Positions 26,104-34,497 of a DNA stretch of 64,000 bases are shown here, in pieces. Position 1 is the first letter of the stretch. Every line of letters starts with the position of its first letter. Below the pieces are notes generated by a model. The model had not been told where the DNA came from, did no database searches, and saw only the letters and a program-made list of their open reading frames with translations. The position numbers and the translations under genes are program-made. This DNA is from Acinetobacter defluvii (GTDB lineage: Bacteria > Pseudomonadota > Gammaproteobacteria > Pseudomonadales > Moraxellaceae): assembly GCF_001704615.3 (NCBI RefSeq), contig NZ_CP029389.2, positions 1 to 64,000 of the forward strand, in the 5' to 3' direction.

Positions 26104-26323
26104 AAAAACTTCGACTTAAATCAATGCTGTTTTTCATTTGCTCGATAAAAAATTCTGATTTATCAAAATCATGAAAGTTGCCTAAACAACCAATGAAGAT
26201 CAAAACCATGTTTTCTAAAAAACTCTGTAACTCCTGGTCACTAAGATCTTCACTAAGAAGAAACGTCATGACCTGTTCATTAAAGAACTCAAGCGATAAA
26301 TCTTTGGTATGAAGTGTAGGCAT
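26078..26323 (-). CDS. Small acidic protein, first gene of leftward early block
   Basis: 81 residues, acidic and helical (LSDQELQSFLENMVLIFIG). It starts the leftward block that runs to 20478. Upstream lies an AT-rich region with a family 1 palindrome at 26374-26387, a candidate repressor site. No family recognised. Confidence 0.5.
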   Translation of the reverse strand: MPTLHTKDLSLEFFNEQVMTFLLSEDLSDQELQSFLENMVLIFIGCLGNFHDFDKSEFFIEQMKNSIDLSRSFYEETETKQ

Positions 26324-26373
26324 TAATAAATATCCAATTATTCTGATATTCCTATTCTATAAATTGATTATAT

Positions 26374-26387
26374 ATTCTTTTTGGAAT
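26374..26387. promoter_or_regulatory. ATTC-N6-GAAT palindrome (operator family 1)
   Basis: ATTCTTTTTGGAAT, identical to the copy at 53155-53168 and the reverse complement of the one at 43202-43215. It lies between the leftward early block and the antirepressor. The rest of 26324-26470 is AT-rich with further TATTCC/TATTCT pieces and no gene. Confidence 0.5.
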
Positions 26388-26474
26388 AATTATAGTAATT
26401 TTTATTCTTTTTATGTTTATTTATATCTATAATATTCCTTTATTATTCTTTTTTAGATTGCTTCTTAATTATGT

Positions 26475-26503
26475 TTGACAATGGCTGTAACGCGTTCTAT
26501 TTT
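26475..26503 (+). promoter_or_regulatory. Sigma70-like promoter for c4 RNA
   Basis: TTGACA (26475-26480), a 17-base spacer, then TATTTT (26498-26503). The first structured RNA element begins about seven bases later (26510). Confidence 0.65.
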
Positions 26504-26509
26504 ATTTGT

Positions 26510-26690
26510 GCATCCGCAAAATCGGGTGCTTGGATTGGCGTCCAAAAGTTTCGTTCGGCAATAGCCGCATAAGCGGTTTTATTTTGCCTATAGTTTTCTG
26601 CACCCTGTAGAAACATCCGTTATGGCGGATTAGGCAGGGGCATCGCAAGATGCGCTAGATCCGAACGACTAGTACGCCAACCCTGTTTAA
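26510..26690 (+). ncRNA. c4: c4-like antisense RNA upstream of antirepressor
   Basis: A run of hairpins: GCATCCG/CGGGTGC, TTGG-CGT-CCAA, CCGC-ATAA-GCGG followed by TTTTATTTT, ATCCG/CGGAT, and GCATC-GCAA-GATGC with a GNRA loop. TCCGAACGA (26660-26668) is fully complementary to TCGTTCGGA (26739-26747), the ribosome-binding region of the antirepressor. ACGCCAA (26674-26680) is complementary to TTGGCGT (26707-26713). Two pairing blocks flanking the ribosome-binding site of ant is the design of P1/P7 c4 RNA, which blocks ant translation. Confidence 0.7.
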
Positions 26691-26757
26691 TCTGCCACCC
26701 TAATAATTGGCGTTATTTCGGTGGCGAAAATTCATTTTTCGTTCGGAGTATTCGCCC

Positions 26758-27510
26758 ATGAATGCCATTTCCACTTTTACCTTTCACCAAGATCACAATG
26801 TCCGTGTTCAAATGATCAACGGCGAACCTTATTTTTGTTTACCCGATGTTTGCAGTGTTCTTTCAATCCTAAACTCACGTGATTTACTTGCAAAACAAAT
26901 AGATAAAAAGGGTGTAGAAAAAGTCTACATCCTTACAAATGGCGGGAATCAAGAAATTGCTTTTATCAACGAACCCAACCTATACCGTGTGATTTTCCGT
27001 TCAAATAAACCCGAAGCAAGACAATTCCAAGATTGGGTATTTAACGAAGTATTACCCTCTATCCGCAAAACTGGACAATATCAGATACCAACACAAGCCA
27101 AAGCACCGAACTACATCACCAATGATGATATGAACAACATTAAACGCCTTGTTTGGTTCTGTGCTTCATTCTTTGATCATGAAGATGCTTTTAGTCGTGC
27201 AACATGGTCGTCTTTACGCCATGTAACCAATAAGCCAAGCCCTGAACAGTTTGAAGTTGAACAATTGCCTTTATTAGAAAGTGAGTTCAAACGCCTATAT
27301 AGCATCATTGAACCGTATCTAAATACACGTAGAGCATGTGAAAAGGCTTTGATTAAGTATTTTATTAGAGGGCGTGCGGATGCAGTATTGTTACAGCAAT
27401 TACTTGATCAAATGCATGGATCTGTTGAAAACCTACATGAAAATACCAATGTTAAGTTTCCCAAACTATTTAGTTCATCTTGTACTGATCTAATACGGCG
27501 TAAAGCTTAA
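26758..27510 (+). CDS. ant: Bro-N antirepressor
   Basis: 250 residues from ATG 26758 after GGAG (an upstream frame from 26707 is untranslated leader). Residues 1-110 are a Bro-N domain: FCLPDVCSVLSILNSRDLLAKQ, NEPNLYRVIFRSNKPEARQF and QDWVFNEVLPSIRKTGQY. The C-terminal half is helical. Bro-N antirepressors bind phage repressors to switch to lytic growth. The upstream c4-like RNA should repress it in the prophage. Confidence 0.85.
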   Translation: MNAISTFTFHQDHNVRVQMINGEPYFCLPDVCSVLSILNSRDLLAKQIDKKGVEKVYILTNGGNQEIAFINEPNLYRVIFRSNKPEARQFQDWVFNEVLPSIRKTGQYQIPTQAKAPNYITNDDMNNIKRLVWFCASFFDHEDAFSRATWSSLRHVTNKPSPEQFEVEQLPLLESEFKRLYSIIEPYLNTRRACEKALIKYFIRGRADAVLLQQLLDQMHGSVENLHENTNVKFPKLFSSSCTDLIRRKA

Positions 27511-27512
27511 TA

Positions 27513-27543
27513 AAAAAAGCCCGATTCTATATCGGGCTTTTTT
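27513..27543. terminator. Bidirectional terminator
   Basis: AAAAAAAGCCCGAT TCTAT ATCGGGCTTTTTT sits between the convergent ends of ant (27510) and the membrane protein gene (27564). Confidence 0.85.
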
Positions 27544-27563
27544 GTCGCCGTGTAGCGATAACA

Positions 27564-28238
27564 CTACATATCAGGCTCTACATACTCTGTATTACTCTTT
27601 TGATATTTTGAGTAATAATTTATCCCCATAAAATACACGACAAATGCATAAGACTTGGCGTGATCCATTTCAACATATACCTGTTTTTCACCATCCTCAT
27701 TGTGAACAAATTTAATCTCGTACTTAATGCTTTTAGGCAAAGATGTATATTCATTTTTTTTACCACTAAAATGAAGATACCATAAGAAATCACTACCAAG
27801 CTTATCAATTTGTTCTTGAGTCATATATGGATAAGTCATATCCAACTTTGCTTCACAGACACGGATAGGATTGTAATCATCAGATTCAGAAAGAGTGGCA
27901 ATATCTTGAAATTTTAATTGCGTATTTTCAATGTTCTCTACAGCCAACTGATTTGACTTAACATCCTTTTCGGACAATGCTTCTTGATAGACAATACCCC
28001 TCAACGTATCCAGTGTATAAGAATCATAACAACTCGGCAGCACTTCTTCTTGCTGTTGCACGATGACAGGCTGTTCTTCTTCAACCTCTACCGTTTGATT
28101 ACTATCTTTGTTTGTTTCATTCAGCTTCTCATACGCACCTTTAAACCAAAAGCCAAAAACCCCTATAGCCACTAAAATAATGACTAAGATTGTCGATAAA
28201 ATCGCAATAATCCAATTTTGTTTATTATTATTCTGCAT
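27564..28238 (-). CDS. Membrane-anchored periplasmic protein
   Basis: 224 residues from ATG 28238 (MQNNNKQNWIIAIL). An 18-residue upstream extension is also open but lacks a good start. One membrane segment (WIIAILSTILVIILVAIGVFGFWF) precedes an acidic Gln/Glu linker (VEVEEEQPVIVQQQEEV) and a soluble domain with two Cys. It overlaps the exported protein gene by 11 bases. It may be a lysogenic-conversion or exclusion gene, an inference from its position and topology. Confidence 0.55.
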   Translation of the reverse strand: MQNNNKQNWIIAILSTILVIILVAIGVFGFWFKGAYEKLNETNKDSNQTVEVEEEQPVIVQQQEEVLPSCYDSYTLDTLRGIVYQEALSEKDVKSNQLAVENIENTQLKFQDIATLSESDDYNPIRVCEAKLDMTYPYMTQEQIDKLGSDFLWYLHFSGKKNEYTSLPKSIKYEIKFVHNEDGEKQVYVEMDHAKSYAFVVYFMGINYYSKYQKSNTEYVEPDM

Positions 28239-28722
28239 TTGGATTTTCACACGTAATAGAAACAAAATGAGTGGTATTTGATTTTTTGACAAATTTAACA
28301 GCTATTGGATCAATAATTCCGTCTAAACCATCACTATCTACTCTACAGTTATTTTTCCTAGCAAATCTATGTAATGTATCCATATCGGATTTTATTGTAT
28401 GAGATAAAATAAAGCTATTTTGATGAATCACGCAACAACCCACATACATTGTCTTATAAGGAATATCTAAAGCTGCCACATTAAAATTCAAAAAAGTTAA
28501 CGGTTTTTGTGAAAAATAATATCCTCTATATGCTTCAGCATTATTATCAAACCCCTTATTAGAGAACACGCCATTTCTGAATAGGCTCTGTGCTGCGACA
28601 CTTTTAACCCCATCCCCTTTAAGTATTGCTACCGCTTGTGTTTCTGTAACCACATTAGCTGCAAATGACGGCATTGCAATCATAGTTAATGCATACAATA
28701 AGCCCAGTCTTTTAAGTTTCAT
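28228..28722 (-). CDS. Exported protein with signal peptide
   Basis: 164 residues from ATG 28722 after GGGGGA. The signal peptide is MKLKRLGLLYALTMIAMPSFA with an AFA-like cleavage site (SFA/AN). The mature part has four Cys (GCCVIHQ, NNCRVD, ITCENP). It forms a two-gene unit with the membrane-anchored protein. Family not recognised; a moron is plausible. Confidence 0.6.
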   Translation of the reverse strand: MKLKRLGLLYALTMIAMPSFAANVVTETQAVAILKGDGVKSVAAQSLFRNGVFSNKGFDNNAEAYRGYYFSQKPLTFLNFNVAALDIPYKTMYVGCCVIHQNSFILSHTIKSDMDTLHRFARKNNCRVDSDGLDGIIDPIAVKFVKKSNTTHFVSITCENPNAE

Positions 28723-28766
28723 ACATCCCCCAAGCAAATAATTATTGTCTGCCTATCATACACATA

Positions 28767-28794
28767 AAAAAGCCCGAAATTAATCGGACTTCAC
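28767..28794 (-). terminator. Terminator of tape-measure-like gene
   Basis: On the minus strand AAGTCCGATTAATTTCGGGCTTTTTT follows the stop at 28797 within a few bases, with an imperfect GC stem and a T tract. Confidence 0.7.
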
Positions 28795-28796
28795 TC

Positions 28797-31139
28797 TTAA
28801 CCTTGCAAGGTCTTAAACCCAATTCCACCACTAAATATATGCGCCAAGCCCCGATCTGATACATTTTGATTAATATTTGAATCTTGGGCTTGTGCTGTCA
28901 TTACTGGCACTTTATTCCCTGTTGATAATGGAACGCGTTCCGCTGCTATTGGTTGAACTTTTGTAATATTCGATGATTGCATACGATTCATTTGCAAAAT
29001 ACTTTTTGTCTTAGGTGTAACATTCGGGTTTAAAATTTTACTTGAGATAGGCATTTCTGCATTTTGTGCAAATGTCGCAAGATCCTTCGATGACTTAGGT
29101 GTAACCATCTTGCTTTTATTCTGCCCAACTGCTTGCTGTGGCAATGGGATTACATCCTTACCTTTTGTATTGGTCTGTACAATGGGTGGTTGCTCAACTG
29201 ACTTTCCAGAACGAATTTGATTCATTGCTTCAACAACCAACCCACCCGCTTTCGGATTAGCTTTATTTAATCCCGTGTTTTCATGCGCTGAACGCCCTGT
29301 ATCGGCTCTTGGCACTGCTGCCCATTGCCCAGCAATATCATTTTGAACTTTAGCAATAGATACATTTTTACCTTTTGCATAATCTTTTGCTGATTTAGGT
29401 AAAAGTTTTAAAAACAATTTATCCTGCAATTCAGGTGTAAATATATCTGTACCTTTTAGCGAACCATCAGCTACCCAATTTCGTAAATTAGATGCAATGA
29501 TTTGATAGCGACCAACGGCATTAAGTCGTTTTGGATCTCCAACTGGTAATGCATTACGTTTTAAAATGTCATTAATAGACATATTTGTTAAATTAGCTTC
29601 ATTAATGGTTTTAAAGTCACCTTTAACACGCCTTTTTTCATAACCACCTGTATTAGCAATTGTGTAAGATCCTTTACTTTCATATTTTGCTACTGCATCA
29701 GCAATTGGCTTATATATACCTAACCCATTTGTTCCCTCATCCTTTAATCCGCTTGAACTACCACCACCCTGACCATAGCTTAAAAGATCAACCCCACTTA
29801 CACCTGATCCACCACTCGCCGCGTTTCCTTTTGACTTATTTCCCGTAACTTTATTATATAAATTTGATGCACCTTGTTTAACGTAATCAATACCATTGCC
29901 TATAGCTTCTTTAGTATTTTTTACAATCTTTGAGTTTTTAATGGATTCAGCAATATCTACAATTTTTCCAATTGCATCAGACCAAAGGCTTTTAAAAATC
30001 CCAACAAAATCAGAATTTTTGAGCGTGTCCGTCCACTCTCCAACCTTTTTACCAAAAATCCCACCAAGATAAGCACCAAGCGCACCACCACCAATCGTCC
30101 CCAATGGTCCAAACACTGAACCCAATATCGCACCAAGCGCACCACCCGCAAGACTACCAATCCCCTTACCTTTACCACCACTATCGAGTTTACCCCATTC
30201 AGAAAATAATGAAGCACCACCAAACAACAACCCAAGCAAAGGAACTCGCTTCAATAAGCCCTTAAATAAGCCCTTTCCACCTTTAAACAGCTTTCCAAGC
30301 AATCCACCAAACAAACCACCACCGCCACCCCCATTCGAGCGTACAGCGTCAATAAGGCGTTTTAATAGCTTATTCCGTTCCTTATCTGATTCTTGTTCAC
30401 GGCGGTTCGCTTGCTGCTGTTCTTCTGGGAGTGTTTGCTCATTACGATTCTTACGCATACGACCACGCAAAATACCAATTGCACGCGAAGTCATCTTGCC
30501 GAAAATATTACCGACTGGGGAAACAATTTCTTTTAATTCATTTAAAGCATCGACTGTAGGATCATAGCCTTTTGTGTCTACATTCCCACTTGAGCCACCA
30601 CCATTTTTAAATAGATCCTTAAATTTTTCTAATATCGTCTTATCCTTAGCAGTAAAACGCCCTTTACTATCCCGATCCTGATTTGATCTTTCACGCTCTA
30701 GTTGTGCGCGTTCTTCAGCTTGACTGCGTGTTCTAGTACGCCGTGTCGGGTTAGGATTTGGATCTTCAGCATCACGGCTTGGGCGTGGTCGAGTCGATGG
30801 CGCATTACTATCAGCATTGCGTGAACGCCCAGAACTCGCACGATTAGGCGTACCTCTTTGATTGCCCGTGTTTTGATTGGGTTCTGCGTTATTTGGCGTG
30901 TTTTGGCTATTTGACTGACTTGCCGCATCCTTTGCTTTCTTATTTTGCTTAATGTAGTCCTGGATGGTTCTATTTAAACTATCTGACTGACTTTGATTAG
31001 CATCAATCATACGTTTAAACTCGGACTTCAAAAAATCCAGAATTTCTTTTGTATTATCTTCTGTGTTTTCTACACCTTGCTTGATTTGTTTAAGCCGTAA
31101 CTCGCCCAAAATAAAGCCTTGAGAATCTGTATTTAGCAT
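28797..31139 (-). CDS. Tape-measure-like virion protein with lytic domain
   Basis: 780 residues. Residues 1-60 are a coiled coil. Residues 65-160 are a disordered Arg/Asn/Pro/Ser stretch. Residues about 250-370 are glycine-zipper and hydrophobic (GSLAGGALGAILGSVFGPLG), fit for membrane insertion. Residues about 470-620 contain a lysozyme-like domain (ADAVAKYESKGSYTIANTGG, AVGRYQIIASNLRNWV, FTPELQDKLFLKLL). The C-terminus is Gln/Asn-rich. This layout matches proteins injected with DNA that cut peptidoglycan. It is short for a tape measure, so an internal hub protein is an alternative. A late leader precedes it. Confidence 0.7.
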   Translation of the reverse strand: MLNTDSQGFILGELRLKQIKQGVENTEDNTKEILDFLKSEFKRMIDANQSQSDSLNRTIQDYIKQNKKAKDAASQSNSQNTPNNAEPNQNTGNQRGTPNRASSGRSRNADSNAPSTRPRPSRDAEDPNPNPTRRTRTRSQAEERAQLERERSNQDRDSKGRFTAKDKTILEKFKDLFKNGGGSSGNVDTKGYDPTVDALNELKEIVSPVGNIFGKMTSRAIGILRGRMRKNRNEQTLPEEQQQANRREQESDKERNKLLKRLIDAVRSNGGGGGGLFGGLLGKLFKGGKGLFKGLLKRVPLLGLLFGGASLFSEWGKLDSGGKGKGIGSLAGGALGAILGSVFGPLGTIGGGALGAYLGGIFGKKVGEWTDTLKNSDFVGIFKSLWSDAIGKIVDIAESIKNSKIVKNTKEAIGNGIDYVKQGASNLYNKVTGNKSKGNAASGGSGVSGVDLLSYGQGGGSSSGLKDEGTNGLGIYKPIADAVAKYESKGSYTIANTGGYEKRRVKGDFKTINEANLTNMSINDILKRNALPVGDPKRLNAVGRYQIIASNLRNWVADGSLKGTDIFTPELQDKLFLKLLPKSAKDYAKGKNVSIAKVQNDIAGQWAAVPRADTGRSAHENTGLNKANPKAGGLVVEAMNQIRSGKSVEQPPIVQTNTKGKDVIPLPQQAVGQNKSKMVTPKSSKDLATFAQNAEMPISSKILNPNVTPKTKSILQMNRMQSSNITKVQPIAAERVPLSTGNKVPVMTAQAQDSNINQNVSDRGLAHIFSGGIGFKTLQG

Positions 31140-31208
31140 GTCTATATTCCTAAAAAATATACATGCAGTATTTGCTTTTTATTTATCGCGTTTTTCTCAA
31201 TATTCCTT
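31140..31208 (-). promoter_or_regulatory. Late leader with hairpin over start codon
   Basis: AAGGAATA (31208-31201) lies 62 bases before ATG 31139 and is followed by TTGAGAAAAACGCG. A second TAGGAATA (31152-31145) is in ribosome-binding position. GCATGT...ACATGC pair around them, with the start ATG inside the 3' arm. Confidence 0.6.
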
Positions 31209-31220
31209 TAAAAATCGGAC

Positions 31221-31248
31221 AAAAAAATACCCGTTTGGGAACGGGTAT
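31221..31248 (-). terminator. Terminator of putative small terminase gene
   Basis: ATACCCGTT TGGG AACGGGTAT, a 9-bp stem followed on the minus strand by seven T residues. The 31249-31351 stretch holds no gene. Confidence 0.85.
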
Positions 31249-31351
31249 ATGAACAGGAAAACAGATAACATCTTTGTATTATCTGACAATGCAATTATAC
31301 ACCAACAGATATAAATCAACAACTTGAAGTACAATTGATTACAAAAAAACT

Positions 31352-32290
31352 CTATGCATCATGGGGTATATCTTCATATTCTGCTTCACTTATATCATCA
31401 TCCAACAAGCCCAGTTCTTGCATCTGTCTTTGCTGTTCTTGCTCAATTTCTCTTTCAAAGTCACCTGACTCTAACATGGCACGGCGTTCCATCATCTCGA
31501 TATTACGCTGTTTCAATTCTAACATCTGCTGTTCATACGCTGTATCGTCATTAAGATTTGTCAAGCGTCCCGCTGTTTCAGGTTCACGGGTATCTTCTGA
31601 ATTAATGCCGTAAAACAATATATCCATCTTTGCTTGTTTTTCTATAGCATTAGTTAAAAACATAATTGGCTCAACCAAACCTAATGCCATACCGTATGAT
31701 TTTTCGATAAGTTCTTTATCTTCTGGCTCTGCTTCTAATTGAAAGTTACGATCTAACATCAATGTCTTATTTATGACAATTTCATCAGTCGTGTGCATAG
31801 TTAAATGCTGTAACTGATCATTCATATTTCTGTTTCTGCGGATCACATCAGCTATTTTCAATTTGCGTCTTGAAGTAGTGGACAGCAACTTTTTGACACC
31901 CCCTAACGCCTGTGAAACTATCTCATCCCTTCGTGAAACATATAAGTCATAATCAGTTAAGAAACCAGTATCATCTTGATTTATAGTATTTTTTTTATCT
32001 TCAACTGTAGCAGACTGCAAAGTATTTTTTGCTTTCTGCATCAATTTCTTTAGCTGCGCGTTAGTCTTTTGGCTGATATTTTGTGGTCGCTCCCATCCCT
32101 CCTTTTCAGCTCTTGTAACGACTGTACGGCGGTTAGGCAGTTTAGTTTCTCCTAAGAACTCGCCAACAATTTCAACAATACGCTCAATTGTCGATTCACC
32201 ATCTGATTCATAAACTGTACGCACACAAAACCAAATCTCATCAGAATATTTACTGTTTCTAGTTTTTCGATTTGGCTTATTATCAGTCAT
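31352..32290 (-). CDS. Putative small terminase / PacA-like DNA-binding protein
   Basis: 312 residues. The N-terminal 75 residues look like a helix-turn-helix of small terminases (KYSDEIWFCVRTVYESDG, ... LPNRRTVVTRAEKEGW). The middle is helical with GGVKKLLSTTSRRKLKIADVIR. The C-terminal 70 residues are a Glu/Gln/Met-rich coiled coil. Small terminases bind the pac site and oligomerise. The gene lies far from terL, as pacA/pacB can be arranged apart. A regulator is the alternative. Confidence 0.5.
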   Translation of the reverse strand: MTDNKPNRKTRNSKYSDEIWFCVRTVYESDGESTIERIVEIVGEFLGETKLPNRRTVVTRAEKEGWERPQNISQKTNAQLKKLMQKAKNTLQSATVEDKKNTINQDDTGFLTDYDLYVSRRDEIVSQALGGVKKLLSTTSRRKLKIADVIRRNRNMNDQLQHLTMHTTDEIVINKTLMLDRNFQLEAEPEDKELIEKSYGMALGLVEPIMFLTNAIEKQAKMDILFYGINSEDTREPETAGRLTNLNDDTAYEQQMLELKQRNIEMMERRAMLESGDFEREIEQEQQRQMQELGLLDDDISEAEYEDIPHDA

Positions 32291-32313
32291 GTTTCATCCC
32301 TGATCAATCAAAA

Positions 32314-33621
32314 TTACGCACGACTGGCTTTACTTCGTCTATTCTTACCTTTTTTGTGAAATGCTTTATTTTCATATTCCTGAATAACTTCAATAATATT
32401 CAACTCTGCATAGCGATGAAAACGCGCAATTAGCATATCAAATGCCTGTATCTCAGCTTGTAAACTAAATGCCATTTCTAGCACTTCAGGATAGGCTTCG
32501 GAAAATTCACGATTTGCCCTGTGTACCAGGATTGCATCTACAAGTTTTTGGCAATAAAGCTTCAGCAATTCACCATGATATTTTGGGAAGTGATCTAAAA
32601 GAGAACATAAATTTTTGCTTAGGCTATTAGCCATGTCTAGGGCTGCACTTCTCATACTCTGAATAATAATGCCGTTATGTGATGACGGTGCATTTAATTC
32701 CACCTCATTACTAATCCCTGCAATAAAATCCAAACTACAATCATAGAGTTTTGCAATTTTGATCATAATAGGTAAAGGGAAGGAACGCGCACCAGTTTCA
32801 AGCTCTACAATACGATTATTAAAAGTTTCTTCTTTATAGTTCCATACTTTCTGCATCACTACATCACGATTAACCCCCGCCCATTCACGCGCAATTTTGC
32901 AGTTATAGCCCACCATTGCATTAAACTTTTCATCACATGGCAATTCATGTTTATTTGCTTGTAATCGCTCTGGTTCTTCTAATTCGTTGCAATCTGTTAA
33001 GCGTGCGCCCAACTGTTCTTGCTTATGATCTTCAATTTGCTGAATAAGATTTAATTCAGCATACCGATAATAGCGGCGTGATGCTTCTTCAAAATCTGCC
33101 ACTTTTTCGCTTAAATCTTTAGATAAATTAGCTATATCTGGATAGTTTGCACTAAATACCAGGTCTTTGTTTTTTTGCTTCTCAATTGCTGTTATGGTTC
33201 TTTTTGCTGTGTTATGCAGCAATTCACCCCTCTGTTTCGGTATAGAGTTTAAAACCTCATCTAACCTTTCGCCGATACGCTCTGTAATTTCAGTAGTCGT
33301 GCTTTCAATCGCACCCAGTACCACGCTCTTTTTTTCAATAAGATTAATCTCAATATGCGGGCTTAATCCCGTCAAAAAATTTAGGCTGCACTTATACAGT
33401 AATGAAAGTCTAACCAAGTGACTAAATGTGCATGTTTTATGCCCATACTCCAAATCACTTAAATTTTTAAGTTGCACTTTCAATTTATCGCCCGTAATAG
33501 CGTACAACATAGATACAACATCTAAACGTGTATATCCTGATATTTCACGCGCAATACGACAATTTTTACCAATAGTCGTCCACAATTCATCGTATTTTGG
33601 CAGCTTAATTTCACTCATCAT
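32314..33621 (-). CDS. Tandem-duplicated Xre-type regulator
   Basis: 435 residues made of two homologous halves. Each has an Xre helix-turn-helix (IGKNCRIAREISGYTRLDVV at about 17-36; VGYNCKIAREWAGVNRDVVM at about 239-258), a LYxCSLxFxxGxS strand (LYKCSLNFLTGLS; LYDCSLDFIAGIS), and a helical C-domain ending RYYRYAELNLIQQI or RFHRYAELNIIEVI. The single chain could bind DNA as a pseudo-dimer. It overlaps the VRR-NUC gene by four bases. Its operator is unknown. Confidence 0.7.
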   Translation of the reverse strand: MMSEIKLPKYDELWTTIGKNCRIAREISGYTRLDVVSMLYAITGDKLKVQLKNLSDLEYGHKTCTFSHLVRLSLLYKCSLNFLTGLSPHIEINLIEKKSVVLGAIESTTTEITERIGERLDEVLNSIPKQRGELLHNTAKRTITAIEKQKNKDLVFSANYPDIANLSKDLSEKVADFEEASRRYYRYAELNLIQQIEDHKQEQLGARLTDCNELEEPERLQANKHELPCDEKFNAMVGYNCKIAREWAGVNRDVVMQKVWNYKEETFNNRIVELETGARSFPLPIMIKIAKLYDCSLDFIAGISNEVELNAPSSHNGIIIQSMRSAALDMANSLSKNLCSLLDHFPKYHGELLKLYCQKLVDAILVHRANREFSEAYPEVLEMAFSLQAEIQAFDMLIARFHRYAELNIIEVIQEYENKAFHKKGKNRRSKASRA

Positions 33622-34082
33622 TTGATCCCTAAATAATCTTTAATTTCTTTGATTGTTTCAGCAACGGTACGACAAACCAAAACCTTATTTCCCATTGCTT
33701 CAAGTAATTTAATTTGCGCTTTCTGTTCTGGGCGAACTCGCCCATTTTTTGTTTTTTGTTCTATATATAAACTTCCATAGCCTTGTTTTGGCACTGGCAA
33801 TAACCAATCTGGCGTACCCGCAATAACACCCATCTTTTTAAATTTTGCACCTTCAGACTCAGATCTATTACCGCCATTGGGAATATGACGAATAATCTCA
33901 CTCACACGGTAGCCGTTGTAACGAATGTAGTAGCATTCTTCAAATACTTGCATTTGAATATCATCTTCTTGCGGTGCTAACCCAAGTGCTGCACGCTCTG
34001 ACGCTGAATATCTTGTTTTTTTTGGTACAGGTGCTTTAGCAAATATATCTTTAGGTCTATATGGTCTGACACGCTTAACCAT
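33618..34082 (-). CDS. VRR-NUC family nuclease
   Basis: 154 residues. The core HIPNGGNRSESEGAKFKKMG, then AGTPDWLLP, then LYIEQKTKNGRVRPEQKAQI and NKVLVCRTVAETIKEI matches VRR-NUC nucleases (PD-(D/E)XK superfamily) with G-x-PD and E-x-K-x5-S/R-x-x-Q motifs. Such enzymes resolve or trim DNA structures. It forms an overlapping pair with the duplicated regulator. Confidence 0.8.
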   Translation of the reverse strand: MVKRVRPYRPKDIFAKAPVPKKTRYSASERAALGLAPQEDDIQMQVFEECYYIRYNGYRVSEIIRHIPNGGNRSESEGAKFKKMGVIAGTPDWLLPVPKQGYGSLYIEQKTKNGRVRPEQKAQIKLLEAMGNKVLVCRTVAETIKEIKDYLGIK

Positions 34083-34179
34083 TCACTACATCCAAATAAC
34101 AATAAAAGAATATTAGAGAATAATTATTACATAATTTATTCTAAAAGTAATATAAAAGAATATTTTATTTCTTATAAGC

Positions 34180-34214
34180 AAAAAAAAACCTTCCGAATTG
34201 GGGAACTCGGAAGG
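34180..34214 (-). terminator. Rho-independent terminator
   Basis: CCTTCCGA...TCGGAAGG, an 8-bp stem followed on the minus strand by nine T residues. The gene-free stretch 34083-34427 also holds several TATTCT/AGAATA pieces. Confidence 0.75.
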
Positions 34215-34325
34215 CAGAAACAAGCGCATATATCTTAATATTCAAGGCTTATCTACCGACAATCCTTGAAATCCTGCTTACTTTTATTAAAGTGAGTACA
34301 ACTCTTAACAGGACTTGCTTAAAAT

Positions 34326-34339
34326 ATTCTAAAAAGAAT
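34326..34339. promoter_or_regulatory. ATTC-N6-GAAT palindrome (operator family 1)
   Basis: ATTCTAAAAAGAAT lies in the gene-free region upstream of the VRR-NUC/regulator pair, 88 bases from the IS end. Confidence 0.45.
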
Positions 34340-34497
34340 ATTTATGCAAGTGTTTATTCTTTTTTTTAAATTCACATAACAATAATTAAATTAAGTTAAT
34401 ATAACTTTATTCATAGATTACTTGGTTTGATGTGGTTCCGTTAATTAGACCACTCAATCTAGTTTTATAAGTGATAAATCCGCTCTAAATATTTAAA

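Noticed and set aside
26347..26354. TAGGAATA before the 26078-26323 gene as a late promoter
   Set aside because: It lies only 24 bases before the start and in an early control region full of TATTCC/TATTCT pieces; the spacing rule fails.
31335..31613. Rightward Ser/Cys-rich ORF
   Set aside because: It is the complement of the Glu/Arg coiled coil of the small-terminase-like protein.
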